In this document: positions 40,335-49,563 of the stretch, in pieces
Numbering within the stretch: position 1 is the first letter of the stretch
Layout of the letters: every line of letters starts with the position of its first letter
DNA from: Gemmatimonadota bacterium
GTDB taxonomy: Bacteria > Gemmatimonadota > Gemmatimonadetes > Gemmatimonadales > GWC2-71-9
Length of the DNA: 59,691 nt
Assembly: GCA_025358055.1 (NCBI GenBank)
Contig: JANYKV010000120.1
Span: 1 to 59,691 of the forward strand
Reading direction: 5' to 3'
The notes under the pieces: generated by a model
What the model was told of the DNA's origin: nothing
What the model saw: only the letters and a program-made list of their open reading frames with translations
The model's database searches: none
Translations under genes and position numbers: made by a program

Positions 40335-43184
40335 TTATACCGCCGGCGCCGCGGCAACGCTGGTCTGGCCGACGCCGCCGAACTGATCCAGCGCAATCGC
40401 GAGGTCTTCTAGGCGAACCGGTTTGGCCACGTAGTGGTCCATCCCCACGGCAAGGCAACGATCGCGGTCCTCGGCCATGGCATTGGCGGTCAGCGCGATG
40501 ATCGGCGTATGCCGGCCCGGCGCCTCGGCAGCGCGGATGGCTCGTACCGCGTCGAACCCGTCCATTTCCGGCATCTGACAATCCATGAAGACGACATCGT
40601 AGGGGAACTTCCCCCACAGTGCCATCGCTTCCACCCCGTTCGCGGCCACATCGACGTTGCAACCCAACTTCTTGAGCATCCACACCGCGACCTTCTGGTT
40701 GACGACGTTGTCCTCGGCGAGGAGGACCCGCCTCGTCGCTCCACGGGGCGACGCCGACGGGGCCGGCTGGACCTTTGCGATTGTCTGGACGGCAGGAGCC
40801 ACGGGCCCGCCTAACGCGCTCGACAAGGCCCGGCGCAGTGCATCGGGACTGGCCGGCTTCATCAAGTAAGCAGCGAAGCCGATCATGGCCGCGCGCTTGG
40901 CCTCGCCACGCTGACCGGCGGAAGTGAGGAGCACTAGGCCGGGTCTCGGAATGGACAGATCCGCGAGCACCTCGCAGCCGAGATCCAATCCGTTCATCTC
41001 CGGCATACAGTAGTCGAAGACGGCCACCCGATAAGGTTGCTCGCCGGTGCCGGCCGCGCGCAGGCGCACCAACGCGTCGGCCGGTGACTCAGCGGTATCC
41101 ACCACCATTCCCCAGCGCAGGAGTTGTTCGCTCAATACACGACGATTGACTGCATTGTCGTCAACGATGAGCACCCGGGTGCCTCTCAGGTCGGCGAGAG
41201 GCGACGCTGGCACCGGCTCCGTCGCCTTCGGCATCCGCAAGGTGAACCAGAACTTCGACCCTTTTCCAGGGACGCTGCTGACCCCGATCTCCCCACCCAT
41301 GAGCTCAACGAGGCGCTTTGAAATGGCGAGCCCGAGGCCGGTGCCGCCGTACCGTCGGGTAGTCGACAGGTCAGCCTGAGTGAAGGACTGGAAAAGCTTG
41401 GTCTGGGCGCTCTCCGAGATGCCGATTCCCGTGTCCTCGACCAGGAGCCGGAGGACGGCATGGTCGACCTCCTCGCGGCCTTCCACCTCGATCAGCACAT
41501 GACCCGTCTCCGTGAACTTGATCGCGTTGGACGCAAGATTGAGCAGCACCTGGCGAATTCGGCCCGGGTCACCGATGAGGTGGCGGGGGGCATCCTGCGC
41601 GAATCGCATCACGAACTCGATGCGCTTGTGCTCGGCGGTGGCCGCGAGAAGATCGCAGACTTCGGCGACGGCGGACTGAAGATCAAAGGGGACGGGCTCG
41701 ATCTGGAGCTTCCCAGCCTCGATCTTCGAGAAATCGAGGATGTCGTTGATGATGGTCAGCAGCGCAAGGCCGGAGGAGTAGAGGGTCCGCATCTGATCGG
41801 CCTGGTCCTCGGACAACGGGCTGTCGAGAAGAAGCTGGGCCATCCCGAGGACCCCATTCATGGGCGTCCGGATCTCGTGGCTCATCGCGGCGAGGAATTC
41901 GCTCTTCGCGGCGGCGGCGGCCTCAGCACGATCTTTGGCGCCCGCCAACTCATCGGCCTGAATCGCCAGCTGGCGGTGGGTTCGCTCGAGCTCGGCGAGG
42001 TATTGGGCCGCCACCCGTTCAGCCGCCCGTCGCTCAGCCACGTCGCGCACCACCGCGCTGAAGAGCCGCTGGTTCTTGATGGTGAGCTCACTCAGTACCA
42101 ACTCGACCGGAAACGTCGAGCCGTCGACCTTGCGGCCTTCGATCTCCTTGCGAAGTCCGGTTGAACCAGCCGCCGGGGCCGGGCGGGCGGGCGCCGCCTC
42201 GAACGTTGGGATGAGAGCCGTCAAGGGACGACCCACAACGGCGCCTGCGGCGTAGCCGAACATTTGCTCGAATGCTTGGTTCACCGACCGAACGATCCCG
42301 GCCTGATCGAACGTCACCACACCATCGGCCATGTTCTGGAGGACCGCGCTGTGGAGATTGACGGTCTCCTCGATGAAGGCGGCGGCGTCGGCAAGGCGCC
42401 GATCGACGAGCGTCCCCACCAAGGTGATGGCAAGAAGAATCGTGACTGCGGCCGCGATTAATGCGGCGAGGAGGCCAGGGGGCACAGTTGGCCCGTTGGT
42501 AGTCCCATGCGATCCGGGGAGGAACACGGCCGCTGCCATCGCGGTGTAGTGCATCGTGGCGACGGCCAGGCCCATGAACACCGCACTCGCTATACCCGCG
42601 GCCCGACCGGTGCCCCGCCAAGTCCCCAACACAACTCGGACGTGGAGCGCCAGCGTGGCGAGCACGTAGGCCACCACGATAGAGAGCGCAAACATGCTCG
42701 GGCGGTAGAGCATGTGCGCCCCAAGGCGCATGGCCTCCATACCGGTGTAGTGCATGGCCCCGATGCCAACCGCCATGAGCAGGCCGCCGACATGGAGTCG
42801 CCAGCGGTCGATTGATTCGCGGCTCATCACCCACAGAGCGACCGTGCTACCCGCGATCGCCGGTATCACGGAGGCGATTGTGATTCCGAGATCGTAGCTC
42901 ACCGGGACTGAGAGCGAGAAGGCGAGCATAGCGATGAAGTGCATTGCCCAAATGCCGATGCCCATCGCGCCACCACCGACGACCAGCCAGAGGCCGCGAA
43001 CAGTGCCCCGGCGTGACACCATCACGCGGTTGACGACCGCCAGAGCGGCGAAGGCGGCAAAGATGGCGGTGAAAATTGACAGGGCGACGAGCTCGCCCGA
43101 ATAGTGGGACCCGAGCCCACCTTCGGAGCTCAGCCTCGACGTTGCAAAGTGCCAGAAATGATGCACCTGCTCTTGGATCGGCAT
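40335..43184 (-). CDS. Hybrid sensor histidine kinase: MHYT-PAS-HisKA-HATPase-REC-REC
   Basis: The 949-residue protein has an N-terminal MHYT membrane sensor (about 30-240) with MHFIAM, MHYTGM and MHYTAM repeats; such domains are thought to bind copper and sense gases such as O2, CO or NO. A PAS domain follows ([19 protein letters not shown]), then HisKA with phospho-acceptor His436 ([11 protein letters not shown]), the HATPase ([11 protein letters not shown]) and two receiver domains ([14 protein letters not shown] near 670; [12 protein letters not shown] near 818 with [11 protein letters not shown]). No DNA-binding domain is present and no response regulator is next door. ATG 43184 has GGAGG upstream. 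Confidence 0.92.
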   Translation of the reverse strand: MPIQEQVHHFWHFATSRLSSEGGLGSHYSGELVALSIFTAIFAAFAALAVVNRVMVSRRGTVRGLWLVVGGGAMGIGIWAMHFIAMLAFSLSVPVSYDLGITIASVIPAIAGSTVALWVMSRESIDRWRLHVGGLLMAVGIGAMHYTGMEAMRLGAHMLYRPSMFALSIVVAYVLATLALHVRVVLGTWRGTGRAAGIASAVFMGLAVATMHYTAMAAAVFLPGSHGTTNGPTVPPGLLAALIAAAVTILLAITLVGTLVDRRLADAAAFIEETVNLHSAVLQNMADGVVTFDQAGIVRSVNQAFEQMFGYAAGAVVGRPLTALIPTFEAAPARPAPAAGSTGLRKEIEGRKVDGSTFPVELVLSELTIKNQRLFSAVVRDVAERRAAERVAAQYLAELERTHRQLAIQADELAGAKDRAEAAAAAKSEFLAAMSHEIRTPMNGVLGMAQLLLDSPLSEDQADQMRTLYSSGLALLTIINDILDFSKIEAGKLQIEPVPFDLQSAVAEVCDLLAATAEHKRIEFVMRFAQDAPRHLIGDPGRIRQVLLNLASNAIKFTETGHVLIEVEGREEVDHAVLRLLVEDTGIGISESAQTKLFQSFTQADLSTTRRYGGTGLGLAISKRLVELMGGEIGVSSVPGKGSKFWFTLRMPKATEPVPASPLADLRGTRVLIVDDNAVNRRVLSEQLLRWGMVVDTAESPADALVRLRAAGTGEQPYRVAVFDYCMPEMNGLDLGCEVLADLSIPRPGLVLLTSAGQRGEAKRAAMIGFAAYLMKPASPDALRRALSSALGGPVAPAVQTIAKVQPAPSASPRGATRRVLLAEDNVVNQKVAVWMLKKLGCNVDVAANGVEAMALWGKFPYDVVFMDCQMPEMDGFDAVRAIRAAEAPGRHTPIIALTANAMAEDRDRCLAVGMDHYVAKPVRLEDLAIALDQFGGVGQTSVAAAPAV

Positions 43185-43454
43185 GGGACGATACCTCCTC
43201 GCGGGTGCACCCGGGCTGTTAGCCACTTGGGACCCTCAAGAGAGTATCGGCCGGTCCGGGCCCGATCTGATGGGACCGTCCGCTCCAGCGCTTTTGCGGA
43301 GCGCGGCCCTCGAGGCCGGTGCTGGGACGGCGCCGTGGCGGGTTTTCCGCAGCTTTTGCGATTGATGCTGTGGGACCAGAGCGCTCTCGTCCTCCCGCCC
43401 GAACCACTGCTGCCTTGGACTTGATGCCGAGGCCACCATCGAATCGGAGAGAGT

Positions 43455-43934
43455 ATGAATCGAAAAATGTGGGTCGCACTTATTTCAGCGGCCGCCTTGG
43501 CGGCTCCGCTCCCCGGCTGTGTCGATCGTCAGGTCACCGAACCAACCTCCACCGCGCAGTGGTCGGTTGAGGCAGAGTTGGCTCAGCTAAAACAACGCGT
43601 CGGCGACCTCAGGGCCGCAGTGCAGGTGGCTGGGAGGCTCACTCCGGGCCTCCAGCAAGAGTTGGCGAGTATTACGAAAAGCATCAAGAACTGGCAGGCT
43701 CGATCCGGGCGGAAGGACATCAACGTCACCCAAATGACGCACCCCCATCCCGGACAAGACGGGACGCTTGCTCTCGCGCCCAGGGGCAGTGGTGGCGGCG
43801 CGTGCGCCCACTGCCCGCCAATCATCGTGAGCGGGGGACAGGTTTGTTTTCTGCAATCAGAAGGGTCATGCCCCGGGCCGTTTGGCGCCGGCCGGATCTG
43901 CGTCTACTCCTGCATCGGTTTCCTGAGCGCTTAG
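43455..43934 (+). CDS. Cys-rich lipoprotein of unknown family, copy 1
   Basis: The 159-residue protein has a lipoprotein signal (ALISAAALAAPLPGC, lipidated Cys22), a heptad-like coiled segment (VEAELAQLKQRVGDLRAAV), a helix ending in QARSGRKD, a His/Gly-rich linker and a C-terminal module with six cysteines (ACAHCPPII, VCFL, SCPGP, RICVYSCI). I do not recognise the family. A tandem copy follows 74 bases later, with the upstream 50 bases also duplicated. A GGAGAG ribosome site precedes the ATG. It lies divergent to the hybrid kinase; 43185-43454 holds no gene I can see. Confidence 0.8.
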   Translation: MNRKMWVALISAAALAAPLPGCVDRQVTEPTSTAQWSVEAELAQLKQRVGDLRAAVQVAGRLTPGLQQELASITKSIKNWQARSGRKDINVTQMTHPHPGQDGTLALAPRGSGGGACAHCPPIIVSGGQVCFLQSEGSCPGPFGAGRICVYSCIGFLSA

Positions 43935-44008
43935 TGGGCAACGCCTAACGCCCGAAGTACCGCTGCTTTGGCCTTGATTCCAAGGCCCATCGAAAAACCG
44001 GAGGAATT

Positions 44009-44509
44009 GTGAATCGGAGAATGTGGGTAGTACTCATTTCAGCAGCCGCCTTAACTGCTCCGCTCCCGGGCTGTATCGATCATCCGGCCACCGGACCAAC
44101 CGCTGCTTCCCAATTGTCGGTGGAGGCCGAACTGGTTCAACTCCGACAACGCGTCGGCGACCTCCGGACGGCAGTGCGGATGGCTGGCCGCCTCACGCCG
44201 GCTCTCGAGCAAGAGCTGGCGAGTATCACCAAAGGCATCGAAACCTGGCAGGCTCGATCCGGGCGCCATGACATCAGCTTCAGACAGGAAACGCACGCCC
44301 ACCCGGTCCAAGCGGGAGGCAACGGCAAACCTGCTCTCGCGCCCAGGGGCGGTGGCGGTGGCACGTGCACTCCCTGTCCCCTGATCATCGAGTCGATCGG
44401 GGGAGGGCTGGTGTGTTTTCTGCACTATGAAGGGCCATGCCCACGGCCGGGCGATATTGTCGGTCGGATCTGTGCCTACACCTGCATCAGTTTGTACGTC
44501 ATTTCCTGA
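44009..44509 (+). CDS. Cys-rich lipoprotein of unknown family, copy 2
   Basis: The 166-residue tandem paralog of the preceding gene starts at GTG 44009 behind a strong GGAGGAAT. It keeps the lipobox (LPGC), the coiled segment VEAELVQLRQRVGDLRTAV, the helix ELASITKGIETWQARSGR and all six module cysteines in the same order (CTPCPLII, VCFL, PCPRP, RICAYTCI). Its Gly-rich linker is longer. The middle is more divergent than the ends, suggesting that the lipid anchor and disulfide module are what selection keeps. Function unknown. Confidence 0.8.
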   Translation: MNRRMWVVLISAAALTAPLPGCIDHPATGPTAASQLSVEAELVQLRQRVGDLRTAVRMAGRLTPALEQELASITKGIETWQARSGRHDISFRQETHAHPVQAGGNGKPALAPRGGGGGTCTPCPLIIESIGGGLVCFLHYEGPCPRPGDIVGRICAYTCISLYVIS

Positions 44510-44534
44510 GCGCCAGCCAGCAAACCTGAAGGCG

Positions 44535-44577
44535 GGGACCGATATCTCGAGGAGTAGGCGACGCCTCACTCGGTCCC
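44535..44577. terminator. Nested inverted repeat between convergent genes
   Basis: GGGACCGA (44535-44542) and TCGGTCCC (44570-44577) are perfect 8-base complements, enclosing the palindrome AGGCGACGCCT at 44556-44566. It lies in the 102-base convergent gap between lipoprotein copy 2 and the flotillin gene, a likely place for a two-way terminator, though no T-run follows. Confidence 0.45.
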
Positions 44578-44611
44578 GGCCCTTCGGTCTGTCGCCCAGA
44601 TCACCTGCTTT

Positions 44612-45913
44612 CTAGGTTCCTTTTTTTGGTGACTCGTCTCCCATGATGCCGCCCTTGGTCACCATCTGCGCGGCCAAAACGGTCTGAATCACCTGCATGA
44701 TGTTGTTGGTCGTCGATTCCGCCGCGCCCTGGGCATCACCCCCGCCGCTGAAGGTCACCAATCGCGCTTGGGCAAGTGCTTGAGCGATGACGGGAGCAAT
44801 TTCCGGCAAGAGCTCTATCTGGCGATACCGAAAAAAGCTTTCGCCGCCGGCTTGGATGGCCTCGGCGACTTTGCGAATGCTCTGTGCGTTCGCTTCCGCC
44901 ACCGTGGTTATCCGGATCGCCTCGGCCTGCGCGCGCGCCGCCGCATCGATCCGGACCTTTTCCGCGTCGGCTTTGGCTTGCGCAATCTGGGTTGCGTCGA
45001 GTTCGGCTTCGCGCTGAGTACCGAGCGCTTGTTGTTTCTTTGCTTCCGCCACGGCGACCAGGGCCGCGTTCGACGCTTTCGTCTGTTCCAGCTCCCGGGT
45101 CTTATCCGAAATTGCGCGCTCCGCCTCGAGCTGCGCTTCTTTGGCCCGCCGGGATTGGTTCGCCATGACGATTTCGGCATTGGCCTGCGCTTCCGCGGCA
45201 GATTGACGGCGGCGGGCCTCCGCCACCTCGGATTGCACTGCTTTGATGTTCAGCGAGTTGAAGCCGAGCCCCAAATCGGTGAGCTCGCGGGAACAGGCTT
45301 TTCGAATGATGATCGCGAGCGGGTCGTCCTCGTCTTCCGAACCCGGGGTCGGAAGCTCGAGCGCCTTGGATCCGGTACCCACCGCAGCGAGCGCCTTGGT
45401 GGGATCGGCGCCCGGGAGCGCTGCTCGCAAGGGTCGCGGCGCCGTTTTCGCGGAAAACAGCTGATCGTGGGTGAGCAGGTTGATGGCCCGCCGACCGGAA
45501 CTTGAGAGCAGGTCGGTCAGCGTGCTCAGTTGATCGCCTTCCGGTTTCGTGAAGAAACGATTGGCCGCCGTCCGAATCATAGTGTCGGTGTCGCCCACGG
45601 ACACGATGGCGCTGGCCAGGACCCGCACCTTGATCGGCTGAGGAATCCCGTTGTCGTCCACATCCGCGGTCTGGTCCGTGATATCGAGGTCGACGTTGAT
45701 GACCTTACTCGAAATCGTGGTGCCGGTTGTGAACAGGGGGAATTCCTTAGACTTGCCCGGGCCACGATAAATGACGGTGCTGCCCCGCATCCAGCTCACG
45801 ATGCGGATGGTGCCGGCATCCACGTTTCGCAGGAATGCCGATGCGATCATGGGAATGACAAAGACGACTCCAATGACCACACCCGCGGCGACTAACATCC
45901 AAGTCGGTACCAT
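44612..45913 (-). CDS. Flotillin-like SPFH/band-7 membrane protein
   Basis: The 433-residue protein has one N-terminal membrane helix (MLVAAGVVIGVVFVIPMIA), an SPFH domain (VDAGTIRIVSWMRGSTVIYR, FTTGTTISSKVINVDLD) with an unusual acidic insert near 190 (TPGSEDEDDP), and a long Ala/Glu-rich coiled coil (VAEARRRQSAAEAQANAEIV) as in flotillins. It organises membrane microdomains. ATG 45913 is preferred over GTG 45925 because GGAGG sits 7 bases upstream. It lies 48 bases after an NfeD-like gene, the usual flotillin partner. Confidence 0.87.
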   Translation of the reverse strand: MVPTWMLVAAGVVIGVVFVIPMIASAFLRNVDAGTIRIVSWMRGSTVIYRGPGKSKEFPLFTTGTTISSKVINVDLDITDQTADVDDNGIPQPIKVRVLASAIVSVGDTDTMIRTAANRFFTKPEGDQLSTLTDLLSSSGRRAINLLTHDQLFSAKTAPRPLRAALPGADPTKALAAVGTGSKALELPTPGSEDEDDPLAIIIRKACSRELTDLGLGFNSLNIKAVQSEVAEARRRQSAAEAQANAEIVMANQSRRAKEAQLEAERAISDKTRELEQTKASNAALVAVAEAKKQQALGTQREAELDATQIAQAKADAEKVRIDAAARAQAEAIRITTVAEANAQSIRKVAEAIQAGGESFFRYRQIELLPEIAPVIAQALAQARLVTFSGGGDAQGAAESTTNNIMQVIQTVLAAQMVTKGGIMGDESPKKGT

Positions 45914-45961
45914 TGCTGCCTCCACTTCGGGTCAAGACGTCCGGAAGCGATCGCTACTCGA

Positions 45962-46678
45962 TCAAGTCAAGTGGTCTTCCTCTGACGGTGCCGGCAATTC
46001 AGCCGGCCCAACGTACGAAACGGTGCATCGGTTGCGTGAACTCTCTACCTCTTCAATACGAACGCGATCTCCGGCGTGCACTCTCACTCCACGGGCTCGG
46101 TCTTCGGAGCCTAGGGTGGCCAGAAGTTGCACCACTTGGCCATCGAGCTCGACGGCAATGAGACCAAGGCCTTCCGCATCGAATCCGGTCACGGCCTGGG
46201 CCTCATCATAAAGGGAACTCTCGAGGGTGCGCGCCGGCTCCGACTCGAATCGGAAGAAGAAGCGGAACATCGGTGCGACGGCGAAGCGCTCCAAGCTGTA
46301 CCCGCCCAGCAAGGCGATCCCCGCGAGGAAGGGCTCCGGAACAAATGCACCCGCCACCACGCCGGTCGCACCGGCGCCGAGCAAGAAACTGAACAAAACG
46401 CGGGGAGACAGCAACGCGAGCCAGTTGAACGAGCCACCGGTGTCTTTGGCTGGCGCGACGTTGGTGTGACTCGCATGTCCAACCTGGTGCCCGCCGGCCG
46501 GGTGACCCGGCGCGCCGGCGTGGCCGCCATGAGTTGGGGCCGAGTGGCCCGCGCCATGATCGTGACTGGGTGCGGCGGGCGGATGCTTCCCACCGAAGCC
46601 ATGGCGGCCCAAACCGCTCAATGCCATGGTAATGAGGCCTGCGGATCCAAGAATGAGGCTGAACGTGTAGGCGTCCAT
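45962..46678 (-). CDS. NfeD-like membrane protein with His-rich loop
   Basis: The 238-residue protein has an N-terminal hydrophobic segment (FSLILGSAGLITMALSGL), a loop at about 32-72 with ten histidines in Gly/Ala/Pro context (PSHDHGAGHS, THGGHAGAPGHPAGGH), two more hydrophobic segments (VLFSFLLGAGATGVVAGAF, LAGIALLGGYSL) and a C-terminal beta region (GLIAVELDGQVVQLL, GDRVRIEEVE) that fits the OB fold of NfeD/YuaF. Its place directly upstream of the flotillin supports that role. The His loop could bind zinc, copper or nickel; that is inference. Confidence 0.72.
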   Translation of the reverse strand: MDAYTFSLILGSAGLITMALSGLGRHGFGGKHPPAAPSHDHGAGHSAPTHGGHAGAPGHPAGGHQVGHASHTNVAPAKDTGGSFNWLALLSPRVLFSFLLGAGATGVVAGAFVPEPFLAGIALLGGYSLERFAVAPMFRFFFRFESEPARTLESSLYDEAQAVTGFDAEGLGLIAVELDGQVVQLLATLGSEDRARGVRVHAGDRVRIEEVESSRNRCTVSYVGPAELPAPSEEDHLT

Positions 46679-46693
46679 CGGACTGGAAGTTAC

Positions 46694-48067
46694 TCAAGAA
46701 CTCCGAGGTTGGCGCCTCCGGGTGCGGGCGACGACCCACCAGTTCACTGCCGCGATGCCGATCGTCACGAGCAAAACGACCAAATCGCGAGCGCTCATCC
46801 GGGTCAGGAGGACCACGGCGAATCCGACACCCAGGGCGGCAAACAGGGTGCCACCCGGCAGTCTGAACTCCGCTCTGGGGAAATTGGGGTCATGGGACTC
46901 GCGGTGCCGGAACACCGGAAGGCTCGCGCAAACCGAACCATAGACCAACAACCGGGAAACGGCCCCGATCGTGAGGTTCTGCAGGAATCCTCCGCTGATG
47001 GCCAGGAGCCACGCAAGCACCGCAAAGACTACGATCGATACGGTCGGCGTGCGAAATCGGGGGTGGACATAGGCGAAGAAGCGGGGAAAATCGCCTCGGG
47101 TACCCATGGCATAGGTGAAACGGGGGGCATAGACCATTCCCCCAGCGAGGAGCCCGATGATGGCAATAAAGGCGGCGATCGCCATGGATCTTCCGCCCCA
47201 AGACCCAAACAGCACTTGAGCGGCGGCCGCTAGCGGTCGAGCCTCCGCGCCAGGGTTGCTCAGGGCATGCAGCACCACCACCTGGACCAGGATGCAGACT
47301 GTGGCGACGAGCATCAACGGGACGAGAAGCGCGAACGCAATATCGCGCCGGGGGTTCTTCGCCTCGGCCTGCATCGCGGTTACCCCCTCGAACCCACCGT
47401 AGGCAAACACGAGTAAAAGAAGCGCCTCGGCCCAGGTGCCGATGCTTGCGGGCGGTGCGGCGGAAGGGTGAATCGAGCCACGGGCCAGGAGTACCGCCCC
47501 GCCCGCGGCCACGAAGACCATGAGCGGCAACGTCTTGGCCACGGCGAATCCGGCACCCAGGTTGGCCCCGCCGGTAACACCGCGATAGTTCACCACGGCC
47601 AACAACCCTAGGACGATCGCCATCACGATCGCGGCTTCGGGACCAGGCCGAAGAGTAGGCCAGAATTCTCCGAGGTAGATCACCAGCACGTTACAGTTCG
47701 TGGCGTTCGAAGCAAGCCGCATAAGGTAGGAAACCCAGCCGGTTTGAATTCCCACGAACGGACCGAACGCTTCTCGGGCAAAGAGATACGGCCCGCCCGC
47801 CTCACTAAATCGCGAAGAGACCTCCGCGAAACATGCAACCGTGACACCGATTCCCACCGCGGCCACTGCCCAGGCGATCGGGCTCATTCCTCCGAGCTTG
47901 CCCGCGAGGGTAGCCGGGAGGACGAAAATGCTGCTTCCGATGATTGAATTGAGGACGAGGGCCGTTAGACCCCACCGGCCGATGGTGCGGCGGAGCGCGG
48001 GACCCTGGGTCCCTGCCTCCTCACTTGAGACAGTTGGGTTCACGCGGATACCTGCGGTCGAAAGCAT
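46694..48067 (-). CDS. APC-superfamily amino acid permease
   Basis: The 457-residue transporter has about twelve hydrophobic segments, the family start LTALVLNSIIGSSIFVLPATLA, then GGPYLFAREAFGPFVGIQTGW and the central YGGFEGVTAMQAEAKNPRRD. It is followed after 15 bases by the NfeD-like and flotillin genes and is divergent to the aminotransferase operon starting at 48208, so import of that operon's amino acid is a reasonable guess. The short gap 48068-48207 holds both upstream regions; I see no convincing promoter match. Confidence 0.9.
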   Translation of the reverse strand: MLSTAGIRVNPTVSSEEAGTQGPALRRTIGRWGLTALVLNSIIGSSIFVLPATLAGKLGGMSPIAWAVAAVGIGVTVACFAEVSSRFSEAGGPYLFAREAFGPFVGIQTGWVSYLMRLASNATNCNVLVIYLGEFWPTLRPGPEAAIVMAIVLGLLAVVNYRGVTGGANLGAGFAVAKTLPLMVFVAAGGAVLLARGSIHPSAAPPASIGTWAEALLLLVFAYGGFEGVTAMQAEAKNPRRDIAFALLVPLMLVATVCILVQVVVLHALSNPGAEARPLAAAAQVLFGSWGGRSMAIAAFIAIIGLLAGGMVYAPRFTYAMGTRGDFPRFFAYVHPRFRTPTVSIVVFAVLAWLLAISGGFLQNLTIGAVSRLLVYGSVCASLPVFRHRESHDPNFPRAEFRLPGGTLFAALGVGFAVVLLTRMSARDLVVLLVTIGIAAVNWWVVARTRRRQPRSS

Positions 48068-48207
48068 CTAAGGGAAGATGTCTAGCGGTGCAATCAGAGA
48101 TGTAAGCCGCAGCCGCCGGGAAGGGAAGGGAGCGCCGCTCAGCGCCGGCTCCCCCTGGCGCCGATGGCAACAGCTACCCACATTCCGGCCTCCCGAACCC
48201 CTGAACC

Positions 48208-49563
48208 ATGTCAGCCTACCGTTATCCGAACAGCAACGTCTTCTACCGGAAGCTCTCCCGAGAGTTTCCGTTGATCACGCACGGCTTTGGCTGCTATCTC
48301 TTTGACAGCGAAGGACATAAGTACCTAGACGGCTCCGGCGGAGCCTTCGTCGCCAACCTTGGCCATGGGGTCCGCGAGGTGGCCGAAGCCATGGGGGCCC
48401 AGGCCGCGAAGGTGGCTTACGTTAGCGCGGCCTCGTTCACCACTGAACCGGTCGAGCGGCTTGCGGCCGAGATCGCGGCTTTGGCCCCAGGTGACTTGGA
48501 CAAGGTCTACTTCCTGTGCAGTGGCTCGGAAGCCGTCGAGGCTGCTTTGAAGCTCGCGCGACAATACTGGGTGGAGACCGGGGTTCCGTCCAAGACGAAA
48601 CTGCTGGCCCTGCGCCCGGGTTATCACGGGAACACCATGCTGGCGCTATCGGCGTCCGCTCGCCAGCATTACAAAACATTCTATGGCGCGTGGCTTGTGG
48701 ATGTGCGGCAAGTTCCGGCTCCGTACTCCTACCGATGCGACTGCCGAGGCGTGGCGCCCTACTGCTCGGCCTGCGATGGGCAGGCTTTGGAAGCAGCGAT
48801 CCAGAAGGAAGGCCCGGAGACGGTGGCGGCGTTCATTGCCGAGCCGGTGGGAGGCTCATCGACCGGTGCCTCGGTCCCGCCGCCGGACTACTACCGTCGA
48901 GTCCGCGACATCTGCGACCGCCACCAGGTGCTTTTCATTGCCGACGAGGTGTTGTGCGGCGGCGGACGAACGGGGACCTGGTTTGCCATCGAACAGTATG
49001 GCGTGGTTCCCGACATTCTCACGATCGGCAAGGGAATCAGCGGCGGGTACGCACCTCTTTCGGCCGTCGTGGCGCCCCAACGGATCGTAGATCCGATCGC
49101 GCGAGGGAGCGGTGCATTGATGCATGCGCAGACGTTCTCATTCCACGCGGTGATGGCCGCGGCCGGACTCGCGACGGTCGAGTACCTGCGGTCCCATCGG
49201 CTCGTGGAACGTTGCGCCGCCCTCGGCCCGGAGTTCCATCAGAAGCTTGGCTCGCTGGCCGGTCTGCCGCACGTGGGCGATGTGCGAGGCCGAGGGTTGT
49301 TGGCCGGCGTGGAGTTCGTCCACGACAAAGCCACCCGAGCGCCGTTTCCACGCAAACTCAAGTTCGCGGAGCGGTTTGCCGAGGCGGCGCTTCGGGCCGG
49401 GCTAATCGTTTGGCCCAACGTCGGACACGCGAACGGCGTCGATGGCGACCTGGCGATGTTGGCGCCGCCGTTCATCATTTCAGTGGACGAGATCGATGAG
49501 ATGGTGCGGCTCTTTTCTCAGGCGTTGGAGCAGACGGTGGGGACTCTGGAGACCACGGCATGA
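48208..49563 (+). CDS. Class III (PLP) aminotransferase, first of the catabolic operon
   Basis: The 451-residue enzyme has the PLP lysine Lys275 in TIGKGISGGYAPLSA, the Asp of FIADEVLCGGGRTG and the phosphate-site region SGSEAVEAALKLARQYW. It transfers an amino group, often an omega-amine in this class. An insertion with four cysteines (RCDCRGVAPYCSACDG) lies at about 173-188 and could hold a metal. Downstream genes overlap by four bases. Homologs include adenosylmethionine-8-amino-7-oxononanoate-, beta-alanine- and diamine-type enzymes, so the substrate stays open. Confidence 0.88.
   Translation: MSAYRYPNSNVFYRKLSREFPLITHGFGCYLFDSEGHKYLDGSGGAFVANLGHGVREVAEAMGAQAAKVAYVSAASFTTEPVERLAAEIAALAPGDLDKVYFLCSGSEAVEAALKLARQYWVETGVPSKTKLLALRPGYHGNTMLALSASARQHYKTFYGAWLVDVRQVPAPYSYRCDCRGVAPYCSACDGQALEAAIQKEGPETVAAFIAEPVGGSSTGASVPPPDYYRRVRDICDRHQVLFIADEVLCGGGRTGTWFAIEQYGVVPDILTIGKGISGGYAPLSAVVAPQRIVDPIARGSGALMHAQTFSFHAVMAAAGLATVEYLRSHRLVERCAALGPEFHQKLGSLAGLPHVGDVRGRGLLAGVEFVHDKATRAPFPRKLKFAERFAEAALRAGLIVWPNVGHANGVDGDLAMLAPPFIISVDEIDEMVRLFSQALEQTVGTLETTA

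Noticed and set aside
43455..44509. Ribosomal-peptide (RiPP) precursors, because of duplicated Cys-rich C-termini
   Set aside because: Both have lipoprotein signals and are too long, and no modification enzyme is nearby.
46127..47233. Plus-strand open frame across the NfeD-like and permease genes
   Set aside because: It spans two genes of the other strand and reads as low-complexity Arg/Gly/Glu sequence.
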